From NCBI GenBank assembly GCA_964422925.1, contig CAYRDC010000011.1:14559-78558 (forward strand): a stretch of DNA of 64,000 bases, written 5' to 3'. Shown one piece after another: positions 26,358 to 34,808 of this stretch. Below the pieces are notes generated by a model. It was given only the letters and a program-made list of their open reading frames with translations. It did no database searches and was not told the origin of the DNA. The DNA is from CAYRDC01 sp964422925 (lineage in GTDB: Bacteria; Bacteroidota; Bacteroidia; Chitinophagales; S012-47). Position 1 is the stretch's first letter, and every line of letters starts with the position of its first letter. Made by a program: the position numbers and the translations under genes.

Positions 26358-26915
26358 ATGCCATACATTGAAGTAATCCCTTACCGGGACGCAGAAGGCC
26401 GTTTAAAGGAAATCTATGACGACCTTATGAAAAAAAGGGGCAAACTGGCTGCCGTGCATACCATTCAAAGCCTGAACCCGGAAAGTATTGTCAACCACAT
26501 GGATCTGTACCTGACGCTGATGTTCGGAGCTTCTCCCCTGCGCAGGTACCAGCGTGAAATGATGGCCGTGGTGGTTTCGGTGACCAATCAATGCCCCTAT
26601 TGCGTGCAGCATCACGCGGAAGCCCTGCTGCATTACTGGAAAGACCCCGGAAAAGTGGAACAGTTGAAATCCGATTACCGCCAGACCGGGCTCGATAGGC
26701 CAGACCTTGCCTTGTGCGAATGGGCCGAATTCCTCACGGCCAACCCTGCCAGCGATCCGGAATCAATGACCGGCCGGCTGAAAGCGGCCGGGTTCAACGA
26801 CCGGGCCATCCTGGACGCTACACTAATCATTTCCTATTTCAACTTTGTGAACCGGATCGTCCTGGGGCTCGGGGTGGAAATAGAACAGGAAGGAGCCGGA
26901 GGCTATAAATACTGA
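26358..26915 (+). CDS. Peroxidase-related/carboxymuconolactone decarboxylase (AhpD-like) protein
   Basis: 185 aa, all-helical. The redox motif NQCPYCVQHHAEAL holds C79xxC82 and His86, as in AhpD and the peroxidase-related enzymes of the CMD superfamily. Such proteins reduce peroxides or act as thiol oxidoreductases, but the partner reductase is not visible here. It is 15 bp after the CDF transporter and is probably in the same operon. Confidence 0.87.
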   Translation: MPYIEVIPYRDAEGRLKEIYDDLMKKRGKLAAVHTIQSLNPESIVNHMDLYLTLMFGASPLRRYQREMMAVVVSVTNQCPYCVQHHAEALLHYWKDPGKVEQLKSDYRQTGLDRPDLALCEWAEFLTANPASDPESMTGRLKAAGFNDRAILDATLIISYFNFVNRIVLGLGVEIEQEGAGGYKY

Positions 26916-26959
26916 TAATGCCGGGTCCTGTTATTGCGTTACTGTTAAAACACTTTGCT

Positions 26960-27448
26960 ATGAAGCTTTTGAAAATATTGTTTCCTGCGCTGATGCTGAT
27001 GGTTTTTGGAAGCGCCTGCAAAAAAATGAATGAAACCCGGGTCATTATTGAAAAAGCCGTTACCCTGAGCATGGATACCATGCCAAACGGTTATTACTGG
27101 GATCCGGGCTCTCCCACAGTGGGCGATATCTGGCCCGACCTGGCCATTGTCGGGCAGGCAGGCACGGAAGTGCATTACGATGTAGATCCTTCGCTGTCCT
27201 TTACCATCCCGGTTAACGATACACAGGTATTTTACCTGTCGCCCGCCCAGCGTGACACTTTTTCTTTTTACCTGGGCCTGATAGATTATGACGACACTAA
27301 AACCGATATATTCGGCCACACCTACTGGGTTTATCAATATATCATCCCTCAGCAGGCCATTCATCCATTCTCCGATACCTCTCCGGTCGTGCTCAGCAAT
27401 GGAAATAACAGCATGGCCGTTTATTTCCAGGTTAAAAGCAGGCGCTGA
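26960..27448 (+). CDS. Hypothetical lipoprotein
   Basis: 162 aa. Lipoprotein signal with lipobox FGSAC (MKLLKILFPALMLMVFGSAC). The mature part is beta-rich, with a motif of alternating acidic and aromatic residues (DPSLSFTIPVNDTQVFYLSP, about 84-103) and YDDTKTDIFGHTYW. I do not recognise a family. I chose the ATG at 26960 because the signal peptide begins there, although the frame opens at 26918. It follows the CMD gene by 44 bp. Confidence 0.75.
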   Translation: MKLLKILFPALMLMVFGSACKKMNETRVIIEKAVTLSMDTMPNGYYWDPGSPTVGDIWPDLAIVGQAGTEVHYDVDPSLSFTIPVNDTQVFYLSPAQRDTFSFYLGLIDYDDTKTDIFGHTYWVYQYIIPQQAIHPFSDTSPVVLSNGNNSMAVYFQVKSRR

Positions 27449-27502
27449 TCAGGCTGAATAATTCAAAAGGTTCCAGTATATTAGTCCAAAATTTTTTACT
27501 CC

Positions 27503-27901
27503 ATGAGCGGAAAGCCTTGTACCATTACCTTAGCATTTACACTCCTTGGAATAATAATGTTTAGCCCGGCCTGTAAAAAAGTGAGTATGGAAACAAACCT
27601 GACCGGAACCTGGACAGTGAGTAAATACTTCAAGAACGGAGTGGATTCCACGGCAAATTTCAATATGCGCTTTTTTGACTACGCCATAACTTTTTTCGAT
27701 GACCACGATTTCGCGGAAAGCTACAAAAGCCTTGGGGTGCTGCCCATTAACAACACCGGCTCCTGGGAGCTGACCACCAAGCTATCCGAATTGAAGTTGG
27801 TTACCGCCACCGAAACGCGGGTGTACACGATCAACAACCTCACGGCTTCTGAACTGGATATGGAAAATTCAGAAGAGCGATTCCTGATGTCGCCAAAGTA
27901 A
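27503..27901 (+). CDS. Small lipocalin-like lipoprotein
   Basis: 132 aa with lipobox FSPAC (about Cys24). The mature part reads NLTGTWTVSKYFKNGVDST and then short beta-strand pairs such as ITFFDDHDFAES and NNTGSWELTTKLSELKL, resembling lipocalin-like or DUF5004-type Bacteroidota lipoproteins (pattern GxWxVxxY...G.W.L). Ligand and role are unknown. Distance to the previous gene is 54 bp. Confidence 0.75.
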   Translation: MSGKPCTITLAFTLLGIIMFSPACKKVSMETNLTGTWTVSKYFKNGVDSTANFNMRFFDYAITFFDDHDFAESYKSLGVLPINNTGSWELTTKLSELKLVTATETRVYTINNLTASELDMENSEERFLMSPK

Positions 27902-28027
27902 ACCGGGCCGGTAAGTTATTGCCTGGCTCGGGATAAACATGGTGCGAGAAGGATTTCCATTTTAATTTGCTCTTATATTTTTCCGGCTTTTTAGCAACAA
28001 TTATTGTCTCTACCCGTAAGAATGTTC

Positions 28028-28137
28028 TGACAAACTATTCAGCTGACGAATACAAGCGAATAAAAGAAGTCTGCTACATCAGACAGTTTGTGAGGTGTTG
28101 CCGGGAACGTACGATACATCGTGCGTTCCCTTTTTTA
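28028..28137 (+). ncRNA. Candidate small structured RNA
   Basis: This lies in the gene-free stretch 27902-28193. A 7-bp long-range helix pairs ACAAACT (28030-28036) with AGTTTGT (28085-28091). It encloses a hairpin GTCTG (28069-28073) with CAGAC (28080-28084). A strong terminator-like hairpin (28103-28130) plus T6 follows. No coding frame here is convincing and no promoter is clear. Structure alone makes this only a candidate. Confidence 0.3.
28103..28137 (+). terminator. Intrinsic terminator (plus strand)
   Basis: A 13-bp hairpin with one U-G wobble, GGGAACG (28103-28109) with CGTTCCC (28124-28130), is extended inward by ACGAT/ATCGT. A TTTTTTATT tail follows. It would end transcripts arriving from the lipoprotein genes or from a small RNA. 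Confidence 0.8.
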
Positions 28138-28167
28138 TTAAAAAACCCTGCCGGGTCGGCAGGGTTT
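28138..28167 (-). terminator. Terminator of the DoxX gene (minus strand)
   Basis: A 10-bp stem AAACCCTGCC/GGCAGGGTTT (28143-28152 with 28158-28167) closes a 5-nt loop. On the minus strand it is followed by a T run (28138-28142). It lies 27 bp after the DoxX stop codon. Confidence 0.85.
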
Positions 28168-28193
28168 GAAAGTTATTTGAAAGCAAAGCCGTA

Positions 28194-28562
28194 TTAACCG
28201 TTCTTTGCTCCTCCGGCCACCATCAGGGAGGCGCCCATTAAGCCCATATCCTTCAACAGAAGAGGCATTAAAGCCATCATGTCAGCTCCTTCCTTCATCA
28301 GGCCGGGAATCCAAATAGTAAGGATGAAAATAAGCATAAGCAGAGCCAGGCCCATACCGGCCCAGTAGGTCATTTTGTTGAGGATAACGGCCAGGCCGCC
28401 CGCTACCAGGGCCACTCCGATCAGGTAAACCCAGAATTTAGCCCCGGGCAGCCATCCAGGCACCATGCCGGTCATGTCGCTGGCGTTCATGAAATGGTTT
28501 ACCCCAAATACCAGGAACATTAATCCCAGCAGAAATTTTCCGATGGTTGTCAAGTTTTTCAT
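28194..28562 (-). CDS. DoxX-family membrane protein
   Basis: 122 aa from ATG 28562 (MKNLTTIGKFLLGLMFLVFG); the frame opens slightly upstream at 28595. Four membrane helices have the DoxX motif GVNHFMN in the first helix region and PLLLKDMGLMGASLMVAGG near the end. DoxX proteins are small integral membrane proteins of uncertain role, some tied to quinone or redox stress. It is monocistronic with its own terminator. It is separate from the larger BT_3928-type DoxX protein at 9063-10202. Confidence 0.88.
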   Translation of the reverse strand: MKNLTTIGKFLLGLMFLVFGVNHFMNASDMTGMVPGWLPGAKFWVYLIGVALVAGGLAVILNKMTYWAGMGLALLMLIFILTIWIPGLMKEGADMMALMPLLLKDMGLMGASLMVAGGAKNG

Positions 28563-28766
28563 AAGCATAGGTTTAGTTAGAAATTTATGTATCAATTGCG
28601 TTTTATAGGGTTAATTTACAAAATCCCGGTAAATTCATACAGCCTGCAGAAATTTAGTAATCTGAAATTAGTACAAACTTTCCCATTCAAAGAATCCGAT
28701 TATTCACAAATCCTGTCTTTTTCACCCGGGTCTGCGGAGGTTTACCTGGTTTAGTACAGATAAAAT

Positions 28767-29615
28767 TTATGACTCGTTATCAAAAAATTTATTGAGCAAC
28801 CGGGAAAATTGCCTCGTCATTTTATGCGTAAAGTCCTTATTGCCGAACCGGGCGACCCACCGGATCCCGGCTACGGCATTGGTCAGGAAGATTTCATCCG
28901 CTTTTCCCAAATCAGTCACTGCCACGGAGGTTTCCCGGCAGGGAATTCCCATTTCTTCAGCCAGTAACAGGATATGATTTCGCATTATTCCGGCCATGCA
29001 GGATTCCTCCAGGGAAGGCGTTATCAATTGTTTTTCCCGTACGAAGAAAACATTGCTGGCCGTAGCCTCGGCTATGCGGCCATGCACATTCAATAGAAGC
29101 GCATCGTCCCAGCCGGCTTTATGGGCATGACGGGCGGCCAGTATATAGGGCAGGGCATTGGCGGTTTTGAAGGGAGCCAGTGGGCCTTCCATTACAGGCT
29201 GCCGTGCAAACAGCCCCAGTGTCAATCCCTTGCCGTTAAGCGGAAAACCCGGAAAATCCAGAGGCTCTACACCGGCAAACCATCCCGCATGGTCCGAATC
29301 GGGCAGGTATTTTCCGTCCGAGTCCCGGTAAACCACCAGGCGGATAATGCCTTCCCGGACATTATTCCGGACGGCCAGTTGTTTAAGCCGTTCATCCAGT
29401 GTATCCGGATCAGGCAGGGAATTTTCCAGGCCAAGCAATTCCATACCGCATTGCAGCCGCGCCAGGTGTGCAGGCAAAAACGGAATCCGCGAACTCGTAT
29501 AACGCATGGTTTCATACAAGCCGTCCCCGTAACGTACGATACGGGAATAAAGCGGAATCCGGGCTTCGCTCTCACTGACAAACCTGCCGTCCAATAAAGC
29601 TATTGCATGGTCCAT
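28767..29615 (-). CDS. PLP-dependent class IV aminotransferase (aminodeoxychorismate lyase/BCAT/DAAT-like)
   Basis: 282 aa. The fold-type IV signatures are intact: YGDGLYETMRYTSSRIPFL (about 29-47) with the conserved loop, PLP-binding Lys150 in APFKTANALPYILA, the G-x-hydrophobic-AEAT motif GRIAEATASNVFF, and ITPSLEESCMAGIMR. The class covers aminodeoxychorismate lyase, branched-chain and D-amino-acid aminotransferases. Length and the NALPYILAARHA stretch do not decide between them. It is monocistronic on the minus strand. Confidence 0.87.
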   Translation of the reverse strand: MDHAIALLDGRFVSESEARIPLYSRIVRYGDGLYETMRYTSSRIPFLPAHLARLQCGMELLGLENSLPDPDTLDERLKQLAVRNNVREGIIRLVVYRDSDGKYLPDSDHAGWFAGVEPLDFPGFPLNGKGLTLGLFARQPVMEGPLAPFKTANALPYILAARHAHKAGWDDALLLNVHGRIAEATASNVFFVREKQLITPSLEESCMAGIMRNHILLLAEEMGIPCRETSVAVTDLGKADEIFLTNAVAGIRWVARFGNKDFTHKMTRQFSRLLNKFFDNES

Positions 29616-29619
29616 TGCC

Positions 29620-29650
29620 TAAATATAGGCTTTGCCTGAGATTTGGCAAA
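29620..29650 (-). promoter_or_regulatory. Promoter of the class IV aminotransferase gene
   Basis: On the minus strand TTTG (29647-29650), 19 bp, then TATATTTA (29620-29627), a 7 of 8 match to the -7 consensus. The predicted start of transcription falls at or near the ATG (29615), so the mRNA could be leaderless. Confidence 0.5.
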
Positions 29651-29698
29651 AAGGAATAATGATGCATTTAATTCATACTTTAGCTTAAAACCAATACC

Positions 29699-30088
29699 AT
29701 GAAAAAGTATTTGTTCATTCTGATGATTCTGGCAACAGGTTTTCTGATGACAGAGGCCTGCAACCCGGAAAAGAAAGCCGAAAATCCGAATGCCAGTCCG
29801 GAAGCGGTTGTGCAGGTGGTATTTGACGCGGCCAATTCAGGCAACCTGGACGTATTGCCTTCGCTGTGCGACCCCCTGGGCGAAAATGACGAGGATGTGC
29901 AGCGAATATGTGAAACGGCAGATGGATTACAAGACCAGTTCATTGAATTCTTCAAAGATGGCAAGATTTCAGGTCCGGTACAGACTGAAGGGAACGAGGC
30001 AAACGTACCCGTAACCTTTAACAACGGGGATACGGATAATATCCGGTGCATTCAGCGGGACGGGCTCTGGTACCTTTTCGGTATGTAA
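29699..30088 (+). CDS. Small lipoprotein (DUF4878/lumazine-binding-like)
   Basis: 129 aa. Lipobox MTEAC (about Cys21) follows a signal peptide. The mature part resembles the SnoaL/DUF4878 fold of Bacteroidota lipoproteins: PEAVVQVVFDAANSGNLDVL, then a C-terminal VPVTFNNGDTDNIRCIQRDGLWYLFGM strand pair. Function is unknown; such proteins may bind small molecules. It converges with the 1205-residue gene, 20 bp apart. Confidence 0.75.
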   Translation: MKKYLFILMILATGFLMTEACNPEKKAENPNASPEAVVQVVFDAANSGNLDVLPSLCDPLGENDEDVQRICETADGLQDQFIEFFKDGKISGPVQTEGNEANVPVTFNNGDTDNIRCIQRDGLWYLFGM

Positions 30089-30108
30089 TTCAGGCAGACT
30101 TCAGCCCG

Positions 30109-33100
30109 TCAATGTTTCAGAAAACGTTGCACTTCGGTATACGTTCCGCTTTGCCAAACCAGGAAATAAACGCCCGGTTTGAGATCGGATACATTCAACC
30201 GGTACCTGCCTGCCATGCCGGAAGGCACGACCGGCCCGAGGGCTTTCTGCCCGTTTATGGAGAAAATCTCAACCTGGACATCCCCCCTCAGGTTGCCCGA
30301 TGATTTAATGGTAAGCCAATTGGAAACCGGGTTGGGAAATACCAGCAGGGCATTAGCCGGTAAACCGACAGCAGCTACCTGACGAATATCCGAATACTCC
30401 GCGGAACCGTCTTCATCAACCATTTTCAAGCGGTAGTAAAGGGCCTCCGGAGGGGCATTCCCGTCCAGATACTGGTACTCATCCTTACCGGCATTTACCG
30501 ATGCAATATCCTCAAAATCCCTGGCGTTCCGGGAGCGCTGGATGACATACTTATCAAGGTTTAGTTCTTCTCCGCTCTGCCAGGTGACCTGTACCTCCTG
30601 ATTCACCCGGTATGCGTTAAAGGTCAGCAAATTAACCGGCAGCAGGTTGCTTGGCCCGGTAATTTCAAATTCATCAATGGCAACCCCCACATCCGTTACG
30701 GAATTGTCGGTTTTAAACGCAAAGCGGAAGGCTACATCGTTGTTCCCTGCCAGGCTGCTCATGTCATAGCTGTACAGAGCAAAAGACGAGCTGTGATTTC
30801 CGGAGAAATAGGGCTCATTAATAGGGAAAGCCGTCCGGTACAAGTTGTTTGAGGTATTGTACCAGTTAGCCGTTACCGTGCCCAGGTAAGTCCAGGTATC
30901 TCCTTTATCCAGGGAATATTCAACCCGGAAGCCGTCATAACCGGATTCTGTCTTATAGCGGCTGCGGAATTTTATGGTATAGGTACCGCTGGCTGTCATT
31001 TTAAAATTGGGTGTGTACAGGTAGGTTTCCGCCCGGTTCTTATAATTTGAAGAGGAAATGTCAATAACCCAAGCGTAGGAACCGCTGAATGTTCCCTGTT
31101 TACCGGAAACTGTGGATTGCCCCCTTTCCCATTTGGAACCGTAAATGGTATCGGCTCCAAAGTCATTTGGATTTACATCAAAATTGCCTCCGTCAGCCGG
31201 CAGGTAGGGTGTTCCGCGGTTTGGCAGTACCAGAATGTAATTCGTGCGGGTTTTGCTGCTGGCTCCACTATTAATCGAAAGGGTTACCGAATACCGGCCG
31301 GGGGAAGCATAACTGTGGCTTGGGTTCTTCAGGGTGGAAGTGCCGCCATCCCCGAAATTCCAGGACCAGGAAGTAGCTTTATAAGAAGCATCCGTAAAAG
31401 TGACAGATTTTCCCGTGTAGGTAACAATTTTATCGGCATCAAAATCGGCATGGACGGTTGTAAATATATCGGTGGAATATAATCCCCGGCCATGCGTGGC
31501 CGCGATAACGAGCTTATCAGAAGTCCGGTATTGCAACATATCCACCCGTACATTGGCCAGACCCGTGTTGGAAGCGGCCCAGTTCGTTGAAGTCCCGTTC
31601 AGGTTATCGGTTGACCACACACCCAGTTCGGTGGCCAGCAGGGCCTGGGAACTGTTATTCGGGTTAAACAGGGCCCAGCGAACCGGCATATCGGGCAGGT
31701 TGCCTTCCACCGAGGTCCAGGTGCTGCCCCCGTCCGTGGTTTCCCATACAGAAGTTACCCCGTAATTCGAATAGGTTACCAGCACATGATTGGCATTGCC
31801 ATTTTCTATTTCAATACATGAAACACTGCTGCCTGCCGGCATGGAGGGTGGCGTTACATCCGTGACAGTCGGGGAATTGGTATGGGCATTGTCCACTTTA
31901 TACACATGGCTGCCATTTATACCGTTGTAATAACCGGTTCCAAACCATACCCGGTTGGCCGTATTGGGATCCACCGTTACAGCCGACACGTACCCGGTAA
32001 AGCCCGCATTAATGACTTTGGTGGTGGTGCCTGTTTGCGGATTGTCCCAGCGCAGGTATTTGCCCGCAGTGTAAGCCGCGTATAATTTATTGGCGGAGTT
32101 GTCGTAATCCGAGGGGTTGATAAAGACCCCGTTATTGTTGTTGATCACCTGGCTAAATGACTTTCCCCCGTCCGTGCTGCGGTAATAGTTGTTATAGACA
32201 TATTGCGTGAACTGGTAATTGGGCTGATTTTGGTCAATATGGCAGAAAGCGCCATCACCACCGGTCACTTCCACGGTGGATTTATACCCTGCGGAATTGA
32301 AACGGTGGCTGCCGTTGTCCTGCGCCCCGGCCAGGAAGTAATCGGAATAGGCGTCAGGGTGCATGGCGCAGGCATAAAATTGGGTTACATCGTAAGTATG
32401 CAGTTTTTCCTTGAGGGTCGGGCTGGAAGTATTCCCGTTGGTGGTACTGTAAATGCCCCCATCGTTGCCGAAATATATCACAGACGAACTGTTAGGTTGA
32501 AAGAGTATCATATGCTGGTCAGCATGCATATACTGGAACGTACCGCCCCCGTACCACTGGCTCACTTCTGTCCATGAACTGCCGGCATTGGATGACACCA
32601 GCACATCCAGGCCTCCGATATAAACCCGGTCGGGATTATTGGGGTCCACGGCAGCTATGAGGTTATACCAGGCCTGTTGATTCGCGAAGTTGCTTCCTCC
32701 GTAGGTATTCGGGTTCGTAACTGCGGTCCATGAAGAACCTCCGTTGGTGGTTTTATAAATGCCATAACAATCGTATGTGGCCGCATCGCAAAACAATGCG
32801 TACACCCGGTTGGCGTCAGACGGGGCACAGGCCAGTTCTATGCGTTCATAGCCGCTGGAAGGCAACCCGGAGGTCAGTTTGCTCCAGGTAGCTCCGTCAT
32901 CAGTTGATTTGTAAATACCATCCGTGGTAAAAATACCTATGGAAGCGAAAATATCCCCGTTAGCGGCAATTTCCAGGTCAGCCGCACGCCCGGATTTTAC
33001 ATTCGTCCAGCTCGATCCTCCGTTGGTTGAACGGAAAATTCCCGTCCGGGTAGCTGCCAGCACCGTTCCCGAAGAGGTAACCACAATTTTCTGGACATAA

Positions 33101-33726
33101 TAAAAATTGCTGTTGGTAGTGGATGACAATTGGGTCCAGGTGGTACCCCCGTTTGTGGTTTTAAAAATACCGTCTCCACGGATAGCGTCCAGGTTGTACC
33201 AGCCTTCGCCTGTTCCGAGATACCAGGTATTTGTGTTGGAAGGGTCGTAAGCAAGCGTAGTTACGGCCAGGTTGGCCATTAAGTCATTTACCGGGTTCCA
33301 TACCGGTTGGGCAGCCGTGATATCGGTGGTTTTCCAAAGCCCGCCTCCCACGCTACCGGCATAAACCGTCTTATACGTGTTGTCATTGGGATCAAACATC
33401 ATGGCCCGTGTCCGGCCGCCCACATTGTCCGGCCCGCGTTCCACCCAGTTTATGCCTGATATAGCTGCGCGCGAGTTTTGATGTTTTCGGATGTATTCTT
33501 CAACTTCTAAAAGCCGTTCACGGGGAACGGTTCCCGTGGAAGGATCAAATGTTTTGGCGTATTCCTGCTGCATGGCCAGGTCCATACGGTCGTACTTCGA
33601 TAACAGCTCCTCACCGGAACCGACATCCTTACCAGCCAAAAATCCATCGGCCTGAAAAAGCCAAAAACCACCTGCCATCACCAAAACGGCTACAAAAAAC
33701 GGAATAACAGATCTGGTACCTGACAT
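30109..33726 (-). CDS. Large secreted protein: sortilin/BNR beta-propeller repeats, PKD domain and T9SS sorting domain
   Basis: 1205 aa. An N-terminal hydrophobic signal segment (about 7-25) precedes two large beta-propeller regions. These have many Asp-box-type motifs such as GDGIFKTTNGGTTWTQL, GIFRSTNGGSSW and VWETTDGGSTW, as in VPS10/sialidase-like proteins (about 85-750). A PKD domain (about 755-828, SWNFGDGGTS) follows, then a carbohydrate-binding-like beta-sandwich (about 850-1010), a short Fn3-like segment, and the sorting domain (about 1125-1205, VFPNPVSNWLTI). The function could be binding or degrading extracellular glycans or proteins, but no catalytic residue is visible. The DUF4296 lipoprotein gene lies 10 bp upstream and is probably in the same operon. 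Confidence 0.88.
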   Translation of the reverse strand: MSGTRSVIPFFVAVLVMAGGFWLFQADGFLAGKDVGSGEELLSKYDRMDLAMQQEYAKTFDPSTGTVPRERLLEVEEYIRKHQNSRAAISGINWVERGPDNVGGRTRAMMFDPNDNTYKTVYAGSVGGGLWKTTDITAAQPVWNPVNDLMANLAVTTLAYDPSNTNTWYLGTGEGWYNLDAIRGDGIFKTTNGGTTWTQLSSTTNSNFYYVQKIVVTSSGTVLAATRTGIFRSTNGGSSWTNVKSGRAADLEIAANGDIFASIGIFTTDGIYKSTDDGATWSKLTSGLPSSGYERIELACAPSDANRVYALFCDAATYDCYGIYKTTNGGSSWTAVTNPNTYGGSNFANQQAWYNLIAAVDPNNPDRVYIGGLDVLVSSNAGSSWTEVSQWYGGGTFQYMHADQHMILFQPNSSSVIYFGNDGGIYSTTNGNTSSPTLKEKLHTYDVTQFYACAMHPDAYSDYFLAGAQDNGSHRFNSAGYKSTVEVTGGDGAFCHIDQNQPNYQFTQYVYNNYYRSTDGGKSFSQVINNNNGVFINPSDYDNSANKLYAAYTAGKYLRWDNPQTGTTTKVINAGFTGYVSAVTVDPNTANRVWFGTGYYNGINGSHVYKVDNAHTNSPTVTDVTPPSMPAGSSVSCIEIENGNANHVLVTYSNYGVTSVWETTDGGSTWTSVEGNLPDMPVRWALFNPNNSSQALLATELGVWSTDNLNGTSTNWAASNTGLANVRVDMLQYRTSDKLVIAATHGRGLYSTDIFTTVHADFDADKIVTYTGKSVTFTDASYKATSWSWNFGDGGTSTLKNPSHSYASPGRYSVTLSINSGASSKTRTNYILVLPNRGTPYLPADGGNFDVNPNDFGADTIYGSKWERGQSTVSGKQGTFSGSYAWVIDISSSNYKNRAETYLYTPNFKMTASGTYTIKFRSRYKTESGYDGFRVEYSLDKGDTWTYLGTVTANWYNTSNNLYRTAFPINEPYFSGNHSSSFALYSYDMSSLAGNNDVAFRFAFKTDNSVTDVGVAIDEFEITGPSNLLPVNLLTFNAYRVNQEVQVTWQSGEELNLDKYVIQRSRNARDFEDIASVNAGKDEYQYLDGNAPPEALYYRLKMVDEDGSAEYSDIRQVAAVGLPANALLVFPNPVSNWLTIKSSGNLRGDVQVEIFSINGQKALGPVVPSGMAGRYRLNVSDLKPGVYFLVWQSGTYTEVQRFLKH

Positions 33727-33736
33727 AAAAACGGTA

Positions 33737-34099
33737 TTAATCCTTTAGTTCATAGTATTTTTCGGAGTATTTCTCCATTTCCACATTCAGTCGGGTCACC
33801 ACCTCTTCATAAATTTTATCCAACGTTTCCGGATGTTGACGATAAAAATCAAGGCTAGCCGTAAATTCCTCCCTTGTGACATGATGAATGCGGAATACTA
33901 CATCGTAATAAAAATCAAGCCATTTCCGGGCTTTTTCCGGAAGCATTTTTTGCTCAAACACCCAGGCTTCGGCCAGGTGTATATCGGCCAGCACCTCCAC
34001 CATCCTGTCGGGTTTGACAATGCCCTCAGGCATTGTATTTTTGCTTTTCCGGCAGGAAACCAGAGTAACAGCCAGACAAAAAATAATAAAAGGACGCAT
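33737..34099 (-). CDS. DUF4296 lipoprotein
   Basis: 120 aa. Lipobox TLVSC (about Cys16). The mature part has the DUF4296 pattern: RMVEVLADIHLAEAWV (about 32-47), then helices with HHVTREEFTASLDFYRQHPETLDKIYEEV. The family is a small helical Bacteroidota lipoprotein of unknown role. It is 10 bp from the 1205-residue T9SS gene and likely transcribed with it. The divergent yggS start is only 20 bp away. Confidence 0.85.
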   Translation of the reverse strand: MRPFIIFCLAVTLVSCRKSKNTMPEGIVKPDRMVEVLADIHLAEAWVFEQKMLPEKARKWLDFYYDVVFRIHHVTREEFTASLDFYRQHPETLDKIYEEVVTRLNVEMEKYSEKYYELKD

Positions 34100-34119
34100 T
34101 GGGGCCTTTCTGCGGGTAA

Positions 34120-34800
34120 ATGGTAATCTCCTTGACAGACAAACAAAAATACCGAAATATTCTTAAACAATGCTCAAAAATGGGAGCTACGCTGGTAGCG
34201 GTTTCCAAAACCAAACCCGTGGAAAATATACTGGAGCTTTACCGTGAAGGGCACCGTGATTTCGGGGAAAACCGCGTACAGGAATTGCAGCAAAAGCAAC
34301 CTCAACTCCCGGAGAACATCCGCTGGCACCTGATCGGCCATCTGCAGCGAAACAAGGTCAAATACATCGCTCCTTATATCGCCTTGATCCACTCGGTGGA
34401 CAGTTCCCGGCTCCTGCAGGAAATTCAAAAACAGGGGCAGCGGTTCAACAGGGTCATCCCCTGCCTGCTGCAGGTGCATATTGCCAAAGAAACCACCAAA
34501 TTCGGGTTCTCCCCGGATGAACTAACCGCCTGGCTGGAAACAGGAGAATGGAAATCCATGGACCATGTCAGCATTTGCGGCTTAATGGGCATGGCCACCT
34601 TTACCCCGGACACGGACCAGGTCCGCCAGGAATTCAGAAGCCTGAAAAAATTGTTTGATGAATGTCGCGCCCGGTATTTCAATAGCCAGCCTGCCTTTAA
34701 GGAATTAAGCATGGGCATGTCGGGCGATTACCGGATAGCCCTGGAAGAAGGCAGCACCATGATCCGTATCGGCAGCCTGATTTTTGGAGCGCGAAACTGA
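34120..34800 (+). CDS. YggS-family PLP-binding protein (PLPHP)
   Basis: 226 aa. The PLP lysine is Lys30 in LVAVSKTKP. Other signatures are FGENRVQEL, WHLIGHLQRNKVKYI, SVDSSRL, and the C-terminal SMGMSGDYRIALEEGSTMIRIGSLIFG. The family binds PLP in a single-domain barrel without clear catalysis and controls PLP homeostasis. It overlaps nothing but is divergent from DUF4296 by 20 bp, and it ends 8 bp before the convergent HMG-CoA lyase stop. Confidence 0.92.
   Translation: MVISLTDKQKYRNILKQCSKMGATLVAVSKTKPVENILELYREGHRDFGENRVQELQQKQPQLPENIRWHLIGHLQRNKVKYIAPYIALIHSVDSSRLLQEIQKQGQRFNRVIPCLLQVHIAKETTKFGFSPDELTAWLETGEWKSMDHVSICGLMGMATFTPDTDQVRQEFRSLKKLFDECRARYFNSQPAFKELSMGMSGDYRIALEEGSTMIRIGSLIFGARN
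34145..34152 (-). promoter_or_regulatory. -7 box for the DUF4296/T9SS operon
   Basis: On the minus strand the sequence is TATTTTTG, an exact TAnnTTTG match, about 45 bp before the DUF4296 start at 34099. TTG candidates lie 16 and 23 bp further upstream. The box lies inside the first codons of yggS. Confidence 0.5.
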
Positions 34801-34808
34801 ACCGGACT

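Noticed and set aside
27967..28197. Plus-strand 76-codon frame with a TTG start
   Set aside because: It runs through both terminator hairpins and has no family match; I treat the stretch as non-coding.
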